Shown: piece after piece, positions 27,618 through 34,740 of the stretch
Position numbering within the stretch: position 1 is the stretch's first letter
Layout of the letters: every line of letters starts with the position of its first letter
DNA from: an uncultured Bacteroidia bacterium
Lineage (GTDB): Bacteria; Bacteroidota; Bacteroidia; Bacteroidales; UBA932
Assembly: GCA_902784965.1 (NCBI GenBank)
Contig: CACZWU010000016.1
Location: 1-63,094 of the forward strand
Direction: 5' to 3'
DNA length: 63,094 nucleotides
The notes under the pieces: model-generated
What the model was told of the DNA's origin: nothing
The model's input: the letters and a program-made list of their open reading frames with translations, nothing else
The model's database searches: none
Position numbers and translations under genes: made by a program

Positions 27618-27630
27618 GGGGCGCTGCCCC
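27618..27630. repeat. GGGGCGCTGCCCC palindrome, copy 1
   Basis: A nearly perfect 13-bp palindrome 6 bp after the purH stop. Identical 13-mers occur at 31275-31287 and 62859-62871, all 3' of genes. Confidence 0.7.
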
Positions 27631-27670
27631 CCCCCCGCTTCTTACCCCTACGCGCTCGCTTCGCAGCTCT

Positions 27671-27716
27671 GGTATTTGTCCCGCTCGCAGTAAAAATGCT
27701 CGCGGCTCCAAATACC
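27671..27716 (+). repeat. covarying 45-nt hairpin family, copy B
   Basis: The perfect outer stem GGTATTTG/CAAATACC encloses TCCCGCTCGCAG, a T/A tract and GCTCGCGGCTC with inner CCGC/GCGG pairing. Flanking GCAGC/GCTGC adds an outermost stem. It lies 59 bp 3' of purH. Confidence 0.8.
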
Positions 27717-27736
27717 ACCCGCTGCTGCGCTCGCTA

Positions 27737-27750
27737 GCGCCTGATGGCGC
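27737..27750. repeat. TGAT-loop hairpin, copy 1
   Basis: GCGCC-TGAT-GGCGC, preceded by GCTA. Compared with the copies at 27849 and 31343 (GCGGC-TGAT-GCCGC) the stem is changed on both sides so pairing is kept. Confidence 0.6.
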
Positions 27751-27782
27751 GTGTTACCGTTACGTGCTCGCTCCGCTGCTCT

Positions 27783-27828
27783 GGTTTTTGTCCCGCTCGC
27801 AGTAAAAATGCTCGCGGCTCCAAAAACC
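27783..27828 (+). repeat. covarying 45-nt hairpin family, copy C
   Basis: The perfect outer stem GGTTTTTG/CAAAAACC has the same inner sequence as copy B. It follows copy B in tandem with a 112-bp period, each unit ending in a TGAT-loop hairpin. Confidence 0.8.
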
Positions 27829-27848
27829 ACCCGCCGTTGCGCTCGCTA

Positions 27849-27862
27849 GCGGCTGATGCCGC
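27849..27862. repeat. TGAT-loop hairpin, copy 2
   Basis: GCGGC-TGAT-GCCGC immediately downstream of hairpin copy C. The 14-mer is identical to the one at 31343-31356. Confidence 0.6.
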
Positions 27863-28228
27863 CTGCCAATCCGCCCCGTCTAACGGACGAAGGACCTACG
27901 CCGTCACAAGACTGGACTTCCGCGCTTCCGCCTGTATCCTGCCGCTCACAAATCGTCGCCCCGCTGTCACCCATGCCGCTGTTCGCGTCTTTTCGCCAAA
28001 CCGGCGCAGGATCCAAAAACACAATCGACTGGTAATCAGTGGATTTGATTATCGATTTTTGCGCCAATGGCCGAAATCAGGCTGTGGCGCACAATTTCAA
28101 AAACGCTAGATCTGATAATCAGATAGTTACGAAATCCGGGCGTGCGCCTGTTGGACGGCAGGGTTATCCTCGGCCGGAAAGTCGCCGGAAGTCATTGAGA
28201 TTAGTGGACTCGCTGTGGCAGGCCTCGT

Positions 28229-28364
28229 CAACATGTGACACCGCCATCCTCGTCAGGGCACATCCTGCACGATTTCGCGTGGAACGATCCCAGGTGTACA
28301 GGGGATCGTTCCACGCGGCAACTGCCTGGACGCGATGAATACAGGCTGGGCGTGTCACAAGTTG
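28229..28364. repeat. large two-part inverted repeat
   Basis: The inner arms CGCGTGGAACGATCCC (28276-28291) and its exact complement (28302-28317) leave a 10-nt loop. The outer arms CAACATGTGACAC (28229-28241) and GTGTCACAAGTTG (28352-28364) pair with one mismatch. The intervening sequences are not complementary. It is a long stable hairpin in non-coding DNA. Confidence 0.7.
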
Positions 28365-28578
28365 GCGGAATTTTGTGTGCATTGGTTTTTGAAATCACAA
28401 TTTGTGATAGCAAAGTAGGGCAGATGCGGATCGCGATCCTTCCCATATGCCGAAATCGGGACGAAGATTGAACTCCTTCACACTCGATGTGAAGACAGTC
28501 TTGCTGCCGTAAATGATTTGTCAGAAGATTTGTAAAAAGGAAAAAGAAACAAGAGCGGATTCCGTATAGAATAATTCG

Positions 28579-28586
28579 TATTTTTG
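28579..28586 (+). promoter_or_regulatory. -7 element for bcp-purD-folD
   Basis: TATTTTTG fits TAnnTTTG in an AT-rich patch, 27 nt before the bcp ATG at 28614. Confidence 0.5.
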
Positions 28587-28613
28587 TGGATTGGAAAGAA
28601 ACTATCGATAGAT

Positions 28614-29069
28614 ATGCTCAAGATTGGAGACAAAATGCCGTCGTTTGAGGTCGTGGACCAGGACGGGAAACCGGTGCGGTCGGAAGACTTTATCGGGAAG
28701 GGTCGGAAGACCATCATCTATTTTTATCCGAAGGACAACACGTCGGGATGTACGGCCGAGGCGTGCAGTTTCCGTGACAATTATGCGGCGCTGACGGAAG
28801 CCGGGTACAACGTGGTGGGCGTGAGCAAGGACAGCGCGAAGTCGCACACGGGATTCCGGGCGAAGTATGAGCTGCCGTTCCGCCTGCTGGCCGACACATC
28901 CACGCAGATGCTGCAGGACTTCGGCGCCTGGGGCGAGAAGAAGATGTATGGCAAGACTACGATGGGGACGCTGCGCCGGACCTTCATCTTCGACGAGAAC
29001 GGCATCCTGGAGCGTATCATCGAGAAAGTGGATACCAAGAATGCCGCAGGGCAGATTCTGGAGGACTGA
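28614..29069 (+). CDS. bcp: thioredoxin-dependent peroxiredoxin (BCP/PrxQ type)
   Basis: The 151-residue thiol peroxidase shows the atypical 2-Cys pattern. FYPKDNTSGCTAEACSFRD holds the peroxidatic Cys in TSGCT and a resolving Cys five residues later, and TTMGTLRRTFIFDENG closes the fold. It reduces hydroperoxides using thioredoxin. The ATG at 28614 is chosen since the family starts at MLKIGDKMPSF; an in-frame ATG at 28584 overlaps the promoter. Three bases before purD. Confidence 0.92.
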   Translation: MLKIGDKMPSFEVVDQDGKPVRSEDFIGKGRKTIIYFYPKDNTSGCTAEACSFRDNYAALTEAGYNVVGVSKDSAKSHTGFRAKYELPFRLLADTSTQMLQDFGAWGEKKMYGKTTMGTLRRTFIFDENGILERIIEKVDTKNAAGQILED

Positions 29070-29072
29070 ACC

Positions 29073-30347
29073 ATGGGAAAGAAGGTATTGGTCGTTGGTG
29101 GTGGCGGGCGGGAGCACGCCATCGTGGATGCGCTGAGCCGCTCGCCGCAGGTCGCCAAGATTTACTGCGCGCCGGGCAACGCCGGCATCGCGGAGCAGGC
29201 CGAGTGCGTGCAGCTGAAAGATACGGATGTCGACGGGCTGCTGGCTTTCGCGAAAGAGCATGCGGTCGACCTGACGGTCGTCGGGCCGGAGGCGGCGCTG
29301 GCGGCGGGCATCGCCGACCGGTTCCGTGCCGCCGGGCTGAAGATATTCGGTCACACACAGGCAGCTACGGCCATCGAATCGAGCAAGGACTTCGCCAAGC
29401 GGCTGATGGCCGGGGCGAAGGTGCCGACGGCGGCGTACCGGACCTTCACCGACTTCGACAAAGCCTGGGCGTATGTCCAGGCCGGTTCACTGCCGACGGT
29501 CATCAAATACGACGGCCTGGCGGCAGGCAAGGGCGTGGCCGTGGCGACGACCGCGGCCGAAGCCGAGGCCGCGTTGCGCGACATGCTGCTCGACGGCCGT
29601 TACGGGGAAGGAAAGGTGGTGATCGAGGAATTCCTGACAGGCCCTGAATTTTCGTTGATGGCCTTCGTCTCCGGCCGGCAGGTCCGGCCGATGGTGGCCG
29701 CACAGGATCACAAGCGCGCCTTCGACGGCGATGCCGGCCCGAATACGGGCGGCATGGGGGCTTATACGGAATCGTTTGCTGCAGGCAAGAGCGGCCTGTC
29801 GTTCATTTCGGATGCCGATTACGACTTTGCCGTAACGAAGATTCTGCAACCGGTTGCCGATGCGATGGCCGATGCCGGAACACCGCTCAGCGGCGTGCTC
29901 TACGGCGGTCTGATGAAGACACCGGCTGGCATCAGGGTGATCGAATTCAATGCTCGCTTCGGCGATCCCGAGACGGAGGTCGTGCTGCCACGCCTCAAGA
30001 GCGACATCTATGCGGTGTTCGAAGCGGCGGCTACGGGCGATGCGCTGCCGGAACTGCGTTGGAAAGATGTTTCCGTGATGGGCGTGGTGATGGCCTCGAA
30101 GGGCTATCCCGGCAGTTACTCGAAGGGCGCGCCCATCGCCATCTCCCCGTCGTTCTCGGAGAGCATCTATCATATGGGTACGAAGTGGACCGACGACGGT
30201 CTGGTCACGGCCGGAGGCCGCGTCCTGATGGTGGTTTCGGAGGCTCCGACGATGAAGGAAGCCGCCAGCCGCTGCTACGCCGGCGTCGCCCAGATCTCCT
30301 GCGACAACCTCTTTTATAGAAAAGATATTGCCAAATACGTGTTATAA
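29073..30347 (+). CDS. purD: phosphoribosylamine-glycine ligase (GAR synthetase)
   Basis: The 424-residue ATP-grasp enzyme attaches glycine to phosphoribosylamine, the second purine step. Visible motifs are VLVVGGGGREHAI at the N-terminus, VVGPEAALAAGIAD, YDGLAAGKGVAVA (ATP loop) and NARFGDPETEVVLPRL near the C-terminus. It is separated from the main pur operon by the repeat island but shares its direction, and abuts folD. Confidence 0.97.
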   Translation: MGKKVLVVGGGGREHAIVDALSRSPQVAKIYCAPGNAGIAEQAECVQLKDTDVDGLLAFAKEHAVDLTVVGPEAALAAGIADRFRAAGLKIFGHTQAATAIESSKDFAKRLMAGAKVPTAAYRTFTDFDKAWAYVQAGSLPTVIKYDGLAAGKGVAVATTAAEAEAALRDMLLDGRYGEGKVVIEEFLTGPEFSLMAFVSGRQVRPMVAAQDHKRAFDGDAGPNTGGMGAYTESFAAGKSGLSFISDADYDFAVTKILQPVADAMADAGTPLSGVLYGGLMKTPAGIRVIEFNARFGDPETEVVLPRLKSDIYAVFEAAATGDALPELRWKDVSVMGVVMASKGYPGSYSKGAPIAISPSFSESIYHMGTKWTDDGLVTAGGRVLMVVSEAPTMKEAASRCYAGVAQISCDNLFYRKDIAKYVL

Positions 30348-31198
30348 TGGGAAGGATTATTGATGGAAAAGCCATTGCTGCAGGGCTGTATGAAGAGATG
30401 CAGCGGGAAGTCGTTGAACTGGAGCAGAAGTACGGCCGGCGGCCGGGCCTGACGGTCATCATTGTGGGCGAAGACCCCGCCAGCCAGGTGTACGTGCGAA
30501 ACAAGGAGATCTCTGCCAAGAAAGTCGGTTTTGTCTCCGATGTCATCCGCCTGCCCGAACAGACCCCGCAGGACGAACTCCTGGCGGTCATCGCGCGACT
30601 CAACGCAGACCCGACGGTCGACGGCATCCTCGTGCAACTGCCCGTTCCCAGACACATCGACAAGGACGCCGTGATTGCGGCTGTCGCTCCCGAAAAGGAC
30701 GTGGACGGCTTCTTCGGCATGAAGTCCGGCTTTACGATGAAGCAGGGCTACGTCGCGCCCTGTACGCCCCGTGCCTGCATCCATCTGATCCAGACGACAG
30801 GGGAGGTCATCGAAGGCAAGCACGCCCTCGTCGTCGGCCGCGGCGAACTGGTCGGCAAACCGGTGGCGACGCTGCTGCTCAATGAGAACGCTACCGTCAC
30901 CATCGCGCATTCCCGCACCCGCAATCTCGGCGAAATCGCCCGCACGGCCGACATCATCATCGCTGCCGTGGGCCGTCCGCACATCATCACCGGCGACATG
31001 GTCAAGCCCGGTGCCATCCTCATCGACGTGGGCATCAACCGCGGCGCCGACGGCAAACTCTGCGGCGACATCGACTTCGCCACTGCCGAGCCCGTCGCCG
31101 GCTGGATCACCCCCGTCCCCGGCGGCGTCGGCCCGATGACCATCGCCATGCTCATGCGCAACACCCTCGACTGCTACCTCTCTCACATCCAATCGTAA
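30347..31198 (+). CDS. folD: methylenetetrahydrofolate dehydrogenase/cyclohydrolase
   Basis: The 283-residue bifunctional enzyme makes 10-formyl-THF, the one-carbon donor for PurN and PurH. Signatures are VGEDPASQVYVRNKE, VDGILVQLPVPRHID, PCTPRACIHLIQ, ALVVGRGELVGKPVA and VPGGVGPMTIAMLM. Its start overlaps the purD TAA, so folate supply is coupled to purine synthesis. Confidence 0.97.
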   Translation: MGRIIDGKAIAAGLYEEMQREVVELEQKYGRRPGLTVIIVGEDPASQVYVRNKEISAKKVGFVSDVIRLPEQTPQDELLAVIARLNADPTVDGILVQLPVPRHIDKDAVIAAVAPEKDVDGFFGMKSGFTMKQGYVAPCTPRACIHLIQTTGEVIEGKHALVVGRGELVGKPVATLLLNENATVTIAHSRTRNLGEIARTADIIIAAVGRPHIITGDMVKPGAILIDVGINRGADGKLCGDIDFATAEPVAGWITPVPGGVGPMTIAMLMRNTLDCYLSHIQS

Positions 31199-31231
31199 CA
31201 CCGATTTCCTCCCAATAGGGTTTGTGCCTTG

Positions 31232-31427
31232 AGCGTGGGGGATATCGCTTCTCGGACCGACTCATGTGCTTACTGGGGCGCTGCCCCAAACCCTACCGCT
31301 ACGGCCTGCTATCGCGCGATGCCAGAGTAACGGCCTCCGCTAGCGGCTGATGCCGCTTTGCTATTTCGGGCCCCTCCCTCTATCAACCGAGGGTGGTTAG
31401 GGTCCTCAAAGCGATATCCCCCACGCT
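31232..31427. repeat. 19-bp inverted repeat pair A/A'
   Basis: AGCGTGGGGGATATCGCTT at 31232-31250 has its exact complement at 31409-31427. The arms bracket about 158 bp of non-coding sequence. Confidence 0.8.
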
Positions 31428-31474
31428 GGCGGCGCAAGCCTGGTGTAGCGGCGGATTTGGGCAGCGCCCAGTAA
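31269..31474. repeat. imperfect inverted repeat pair B/B' with GGGGCGCTGCCCC
   Basis: TTACTGGGGCGCTGCCCCAA (from about 31270) is matched in inverse by TTTGGGCAGCGCCCAGTAA (to about 31473), with single-base gaps. The B arm contains the 13-bp palindrome at 31275-31287 shared with 27618 and 62859. Confidence 0.7.
31343..31356. repeat. TGAT-loop hairpin, copy 3
   Basis: GCGGC-TGAT-GCCGC, identical to 27849-27862 and also preceded by CTA. Confidence 0.6.
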
Positions 31475-31480
31475 AATTTT

Positions 31481-31512
31481 GTTCATATGCGTAAATTTTG
31501 ACGCATATGAAC
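31481..31512. promoter_or_regulatory. palindrome upstream of the barrel-protein promoter
   Basis: GTTCATATGCGT and ACGCATATGAAC are perfect 12-bp arms around an 8-nt AT-rich spacer. It lies 21 bp upstream of the -7 box and 45 bp before the ATG. Size and position suit a dimeric regulator's operator. There is no T-run, so a terminator is less likely. Confidence 0.45.
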
Positions 31513-31533
31513 TTCTTATATATAGAAGTACCG

Positions 31534-31541
31534 TATCTTTA
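31534..31541 (+). promoter_or_regulatory. -7-like element for the barrel/lipoprotein cluster
   Basis: TATCTTTA is one base from TAnnTTTG and lies 16 nt before the ATG at 31558. Confidence 0.4.
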
Positions 31542-31557
31542 CTGCATAATTAAAGTT

Positions 31558-32241
31558 ATGAAAAAGATAATACTCGTGTTATTGCTGTCCCTTCCGACGG
31601 CCCTGTGGGCGCAGGGGACACTGGGCCTTCGTCTCGACGGAGGCGTGTCATGGATGAAAGGCGGTGGTATCGAAGGAGCCAGCGCCAAAACGATAACGGC
31701 CATCCAGCCCCAGGTCGGCGTGGGCCTTTATTACAACTTCAACCCCGCCTTCCGCCTGGGACTCGACTTCAGCTATACCCGGATGCTGCGGGAGCAGACC
31801 AATGCCAGCCTGCAACCCCTGCCCGACGGCGGCGTGCAGGGCGACGTCTATCGTGACCTCAAGACCCACTTCCATGGCGCCGGACTGACCGGAGAAGTGA
31901 ACCTGCTGGGTCTGGGAGGCGTGAAGAAACCCCTGTCACTCTATGTGGGAACCGGCGTGACCGGCCTGTTTGCAGTGGGCAATATCTACACCATCGGCGT
32001 GAGCAACACCATCAAGCCCGACGGAACCGGCAATACGGTCCATGTCACGGGCCACAACGAAGGACACCGGTATATCGTGCCCAGTATCCCGGCGACGCTG
32101 TCGCTGGAATATGCCTTTCTCCCGCAGGTGGCGCTGCGGATCAGCGGCGGCTACCGCTTCATCCTGGCAGGCAGGCAGGAACTCTCGCCGAAAGGCCAGG
32201 CCTATGCCACCGTGGGACTTTGTTTCCAACTGACAAAATAA
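31558..32241 (+). CDS. outer-membrane beta-barrel protein
   Basis: The 227-residue protein has signal peptide MKKIILVLLLSLPTALWAQ and an OmpA/OmpX-like barrel pattern of alternating strands (VGVGLYYNFNPAFRLGLDFSY, VALRISGGYRF) ending in VGLCFQLTK. The start at 31558 is chosen for the signal peptide and promoter. It lies just upstream of three tandem repeat lipoproteins, so it may be their export or anchoring partner, but this is only positional. Confidence 0.7.
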   Translation: MKKIILVLLLSLPTALWAQGTLGLRLDGGVSWMKGGGIEGASAKTITAIQPQVGVGLYYNFNPAFRLGLDFSYTRMLREQTNASLQPLPDGGVQGDVYRDLKTHFHGAGLTGEVNLLGLGGVKKPLSLYVGTGVTGLFAVGNIYTIGVSNTIKPDGTGNTVHVTGHNEGHRYIVPSIPATLSLEYAFLPQVALRISGGYRFILAGRQELSPKGQAYATVGLCFQLTK

Positions 32242-32243
32242 AA

Positions 32244-34736
32244 ATGAGACATATGAGAGAGACGAAGGATAGACGCATCAGGCGCAGCATGCTGCTGGCA
32301 TGGCTGCTCCTGGCTCCGCTGGCGTTCTCGTCGTGCGAGAACCGGCATCCGGAGATGGATATCACGATGGAGACGGATTTCCGCGAGATCATCGCGGCCA
32401 TCAACAGCGCGAACAAGTCGCTTTCCGACAAGCTGGCGCTGATCGAAGCGTCGCTGCAACAGGGACTGGCCGACAACCAGGCCGCGATGGAGCAGGTCCG
32501 GCAGGCCGTGGCCTCGTTGAGCGGCACCATGGAAGAGAAACTGGCTGCCGTCGAGGCGGCCGTGAAAGCCCAGACTACGAGCCTGGAAACGAAATTGGCG
32601 CTGGTAGAAGCGGCGGTCAGCAACGGCTTTGCCGACAGCCAGGCACAGCAGGCGCTGCTGCAGCAGGCCATCGCTTCGCTGAGCGGTTCGATGGAAGAAA
32701 GAATCGCCCTGATCGAAGCGGCCGTGAAAGCCCAGACGACGAGCCTGGAAACGAAGATGGGCCTGATTGAAGCGGCCGTGTCGGAAGGATTTGCCGACGC
32801 CGCTGAAGCCCAGGTATTGATAGCGGAAGCGATTGCTTCGCTGGGAGGCACGTTGGACGAAAAGCTGGCGGCCATCGAAGCGGCCATCGGTGACCAGACA
32901 ACGGCCCTGTCGGCCCGGATGGCCTTGATCGAAACGGCTGTGAAGGAAGGCTTTGCCGCCGATTCGACGCAGCGGGCCCTGATTCAGGCGGCCGTGGATT
33001 CCCTCGGCGGTACGGTGGACGAGAAACTGGCTGCCATCAAATCGGCCCTGGCCAGCCAGACTACGAGCCTGGATGCGAAAATGGCGCTGATTGAGGCAGC
33101 AGTGGCAGCGATCGGAGAGATCGGAGGTGAAGCGGAAGTGGAGCTGATCCTGCAGGCGCTTTCCTCACTGAGCGGTACGGTCGACCAGAAGCTGGCAGTC
33201 ATCCAAACGGCGCTGGAGAGCCAGTCGACCACCCTGTCGTCGAAGATCGCCCTCATCGAGACAGCCGTTACCAACGGCTTTGCCGACGGGCAGAAAGCTA
33301 TCGGCTTGCTGCAGACCGCGCTGGGTGCGCTGAAGACGCAGGTGGGCGACATGGACGATGCGCTCGCAAAAGACATCGACGATGTGATTACGGACCTGGG
33401 CACCCTCTCGACGACCCTCACCACGGGCCAGATTTCCCAGGCCCTGGCGCAGATCCTTGCCGCCGTACAGGGCCAGACCGACTACAGCCAGGCCCTGGCC
33501 GACATCAAGAAAACCATCGAAGACCTGGAAGAGGAAGTTCAAAACTTCACCCTGGCGTATTTGGGAGATGCATCCTATACCCTCGTCAAGGGCCAGTCCA
33601 TTTCCGTCAAGCTCCAGGTCACTCCTTCGAGCAAGACACTCGAAAAAGAAAAGATGCAGATCAAGGTGATCGAGACCAAGCAGTTCTTCCCGACCAATTC
33701 CGGGACGATAGCGGACCACTTCTCCATCAAATCCCTTGTGGCAGACCCTTCTACCGAAGGACAGTATGTCGCTACGGTGACGACGGACGCAGACGAAGCC
33801 GTCTGGGATGAATCCACCCTGGCCTTCGTCTACAACTACGGCACGGACACCGAACCGGAGTATTACACCACGGGTTCATTCCAGGCCGTGATGTTGCCCA
33901 GGCCCGTGAACGAGAACAAGCCTTGCGGGGTCATCCCCTGGAAATATCCCTATGCTTCGTTCTGCGCCGTGGATTCCATCTTCAACGCGCAGGGTTTGTA
34001 TCCCGAAGATACCCTGGGCGTTGTCTATTACGCCCTCGACAAGGTTACGTTCCAGCAGAAGCAGGGCTCGGAGTCGCGTACCTATACGGCATCCAACATC
34101 ACTTCCGCCAGTTTTACCCCGATCGATGGCAACACGGCGCCGGTGAAATGCATTCTCGACAATGAAAAGCATTACGTATGTTTCTATCCCGATACGACGA
34201 ACAGCAAGAAATGGCGGGACTTCCAGAGTTCCACCGGCGTCAAGCGGGAGGACGTTGCCGGGAGACTGTCGCTGACCGACCAGTGGGGGGTGACGTCCAC
34301 ATACTACGTTAACATGACCTGGTTCAACACCTATGAACTGAACGAGGTAATCTATGTCAGCGTGAACAACCCGAGCCTTGTCAAGGGGGATGTAGCGTAT
34401 TATCCGTACAACCTGACGGACAAGTTCCTGGAACTGGGTCTGGACGATGACCTCATGAAAGATACCCGGTATGGGCTCCTGGAGATGGAGAGACCCCTGT
34501 CGCAGCAGGAGACCGGAGAGGGGTACGAAAAGCTGAAAGTAAATTGGATGGGTTCGAACCGGGAAGTGGACCTGTTTTTCAACAAGCCCGGAAATGCCCT
34601 CGCCGCCGGCCAGAAGTATCGGGCACGCGGCCGCTTCCGGCTGACCGTGAACCCCAGCGATAATACTCCAAACTTTACGCCGACGCAGGTGTTGCTGGAG
34701 TACTGTATTACGGTGTACCTTATGAATATGAACTAG
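32244..34736 (+). CDS. large lipoprotein with five 54-residue helical repeats and a C-terminal beta-rich domain (paralogue 1)
   Basis: The 830-residue protein (an alternative start at 32253 loses three residues) has lipobox LAFSSC with Cys31. A half repeat is followed by five tandem units of 54-55 residues (about residues 88-358), each of the form LxGTxEEKLAAxEAAVKxQT then TSLETKLALIEAAVxxGFAD then a short LLQxAIAS helix. Unit 4 carries an irregular IGEIGGEAEVE insert. A DIDDVITDL helix region follows, then a 380-residue beta-rich domain (MG/Ig-like in feel, unrecognised). I infer a rod-like, probably coiled-coil stalk presenting a head at the cell surface. Confidence 0.78.
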   Translation: MRHMRETKDRRIRRSMLLAWLLLAPLAFSSCENRHPEMDITMETDFREIIAAINSANKSLSDKLALIEASLQQGLADNQAAMEQVRQAVASLSGTMEEKLAAVEAAVKAQTTSLETKLALVEAAVSNGFADSQAQQALLQQAIASLSGSMEERIALIEAAVKAQTTSLETKMGLIEAAVSEGFADAAEAQVLIAEAIASLGGTLDEKLAAIEAAIGDQTTALSARMALIETAVKEGFAADSTQRALIQAAVDSLGGTVDEKLAAIKSALASQTTSLDAKMALIEAAVAAIGEIGGEAEVELILQALSSLSGTVDQKLAVIQTALESQSTTLSSKIALIETAVTNGFADGQKAIGLLQTALGALKTQVGDMDDALAKDIDDVITDLGTLSTTLTTGQISQALAQILAAVQGQTDYSQALADIKKTIEDLEEEVQNFTLAYLGDASYTLVKGQSISVKLQVTPSSKTLEKEKMQIKVIETKQFFPTNSGTIADHFSIKSLVADPSTEGQYVATVTTDADEAVWDESTLAFVYNYGTDTEPEYYTTGSFQAVMLPRPVNENKPCGVIPWKYPYASFCAVDSIFNAQGLYPEDTLGVVYYALDKVTFQQKQGSESRTYTASNITSASFTPIDGNTAPVKCILDNEKHYVCFYPDTTNSKKWRDFQSSTGVKREDVAGRLSLTDQWGVTSTYYVNMTWFNTYELNEVIYVSVNNPSLVKGDVAYYPYNLTDKFLELGLDDDLMKDTRYGLLEMERPLSQQETGEGYEKLKVNWMGSNREVDLFFNKPGNALAAGQKYRARGRFRLTVNPSDNTPNFTPTQVLLEYCITVYLMNMN

Positions 34737-34740
34737 ACCC

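Larger units (their letters stand above)
27612..28613. other. 1-kb non-coding repeat island between purH and bcp
   Basis: No gene can be supported; the short open frames have no start context or recognisable domain. It contains a GGGGCGCTGCCCC palindrome at 27618-27630 followed by a C-run, two copies of the covarying 45-nt hairpin, two TGAT-loop hairpins and a large two-part inverted repeat at 28229-28364. Base composition drops near 28480-28600, where the bcp promoter lies. Confidence 0.75.
31199..31557. other. non-coding stretch with interlocked inverted repeats
   Basis: No gene. It carries two long inverted repeats whose arms alternate (A at 31232, B at 31269, A' at 31409, B' at 31446), a TGAT-loop hairpin, a 12-bp-arm palindrome and the promoter of the barrel-protein gene. 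Confidence 0.75.

Noticed and set aside
27744..28471. several 70-120-codon open frames in the purH-bcp interval
   Set aside because: They overlap each other on both strands and run through inverted repeats; no signal, domain or promoter fits them.
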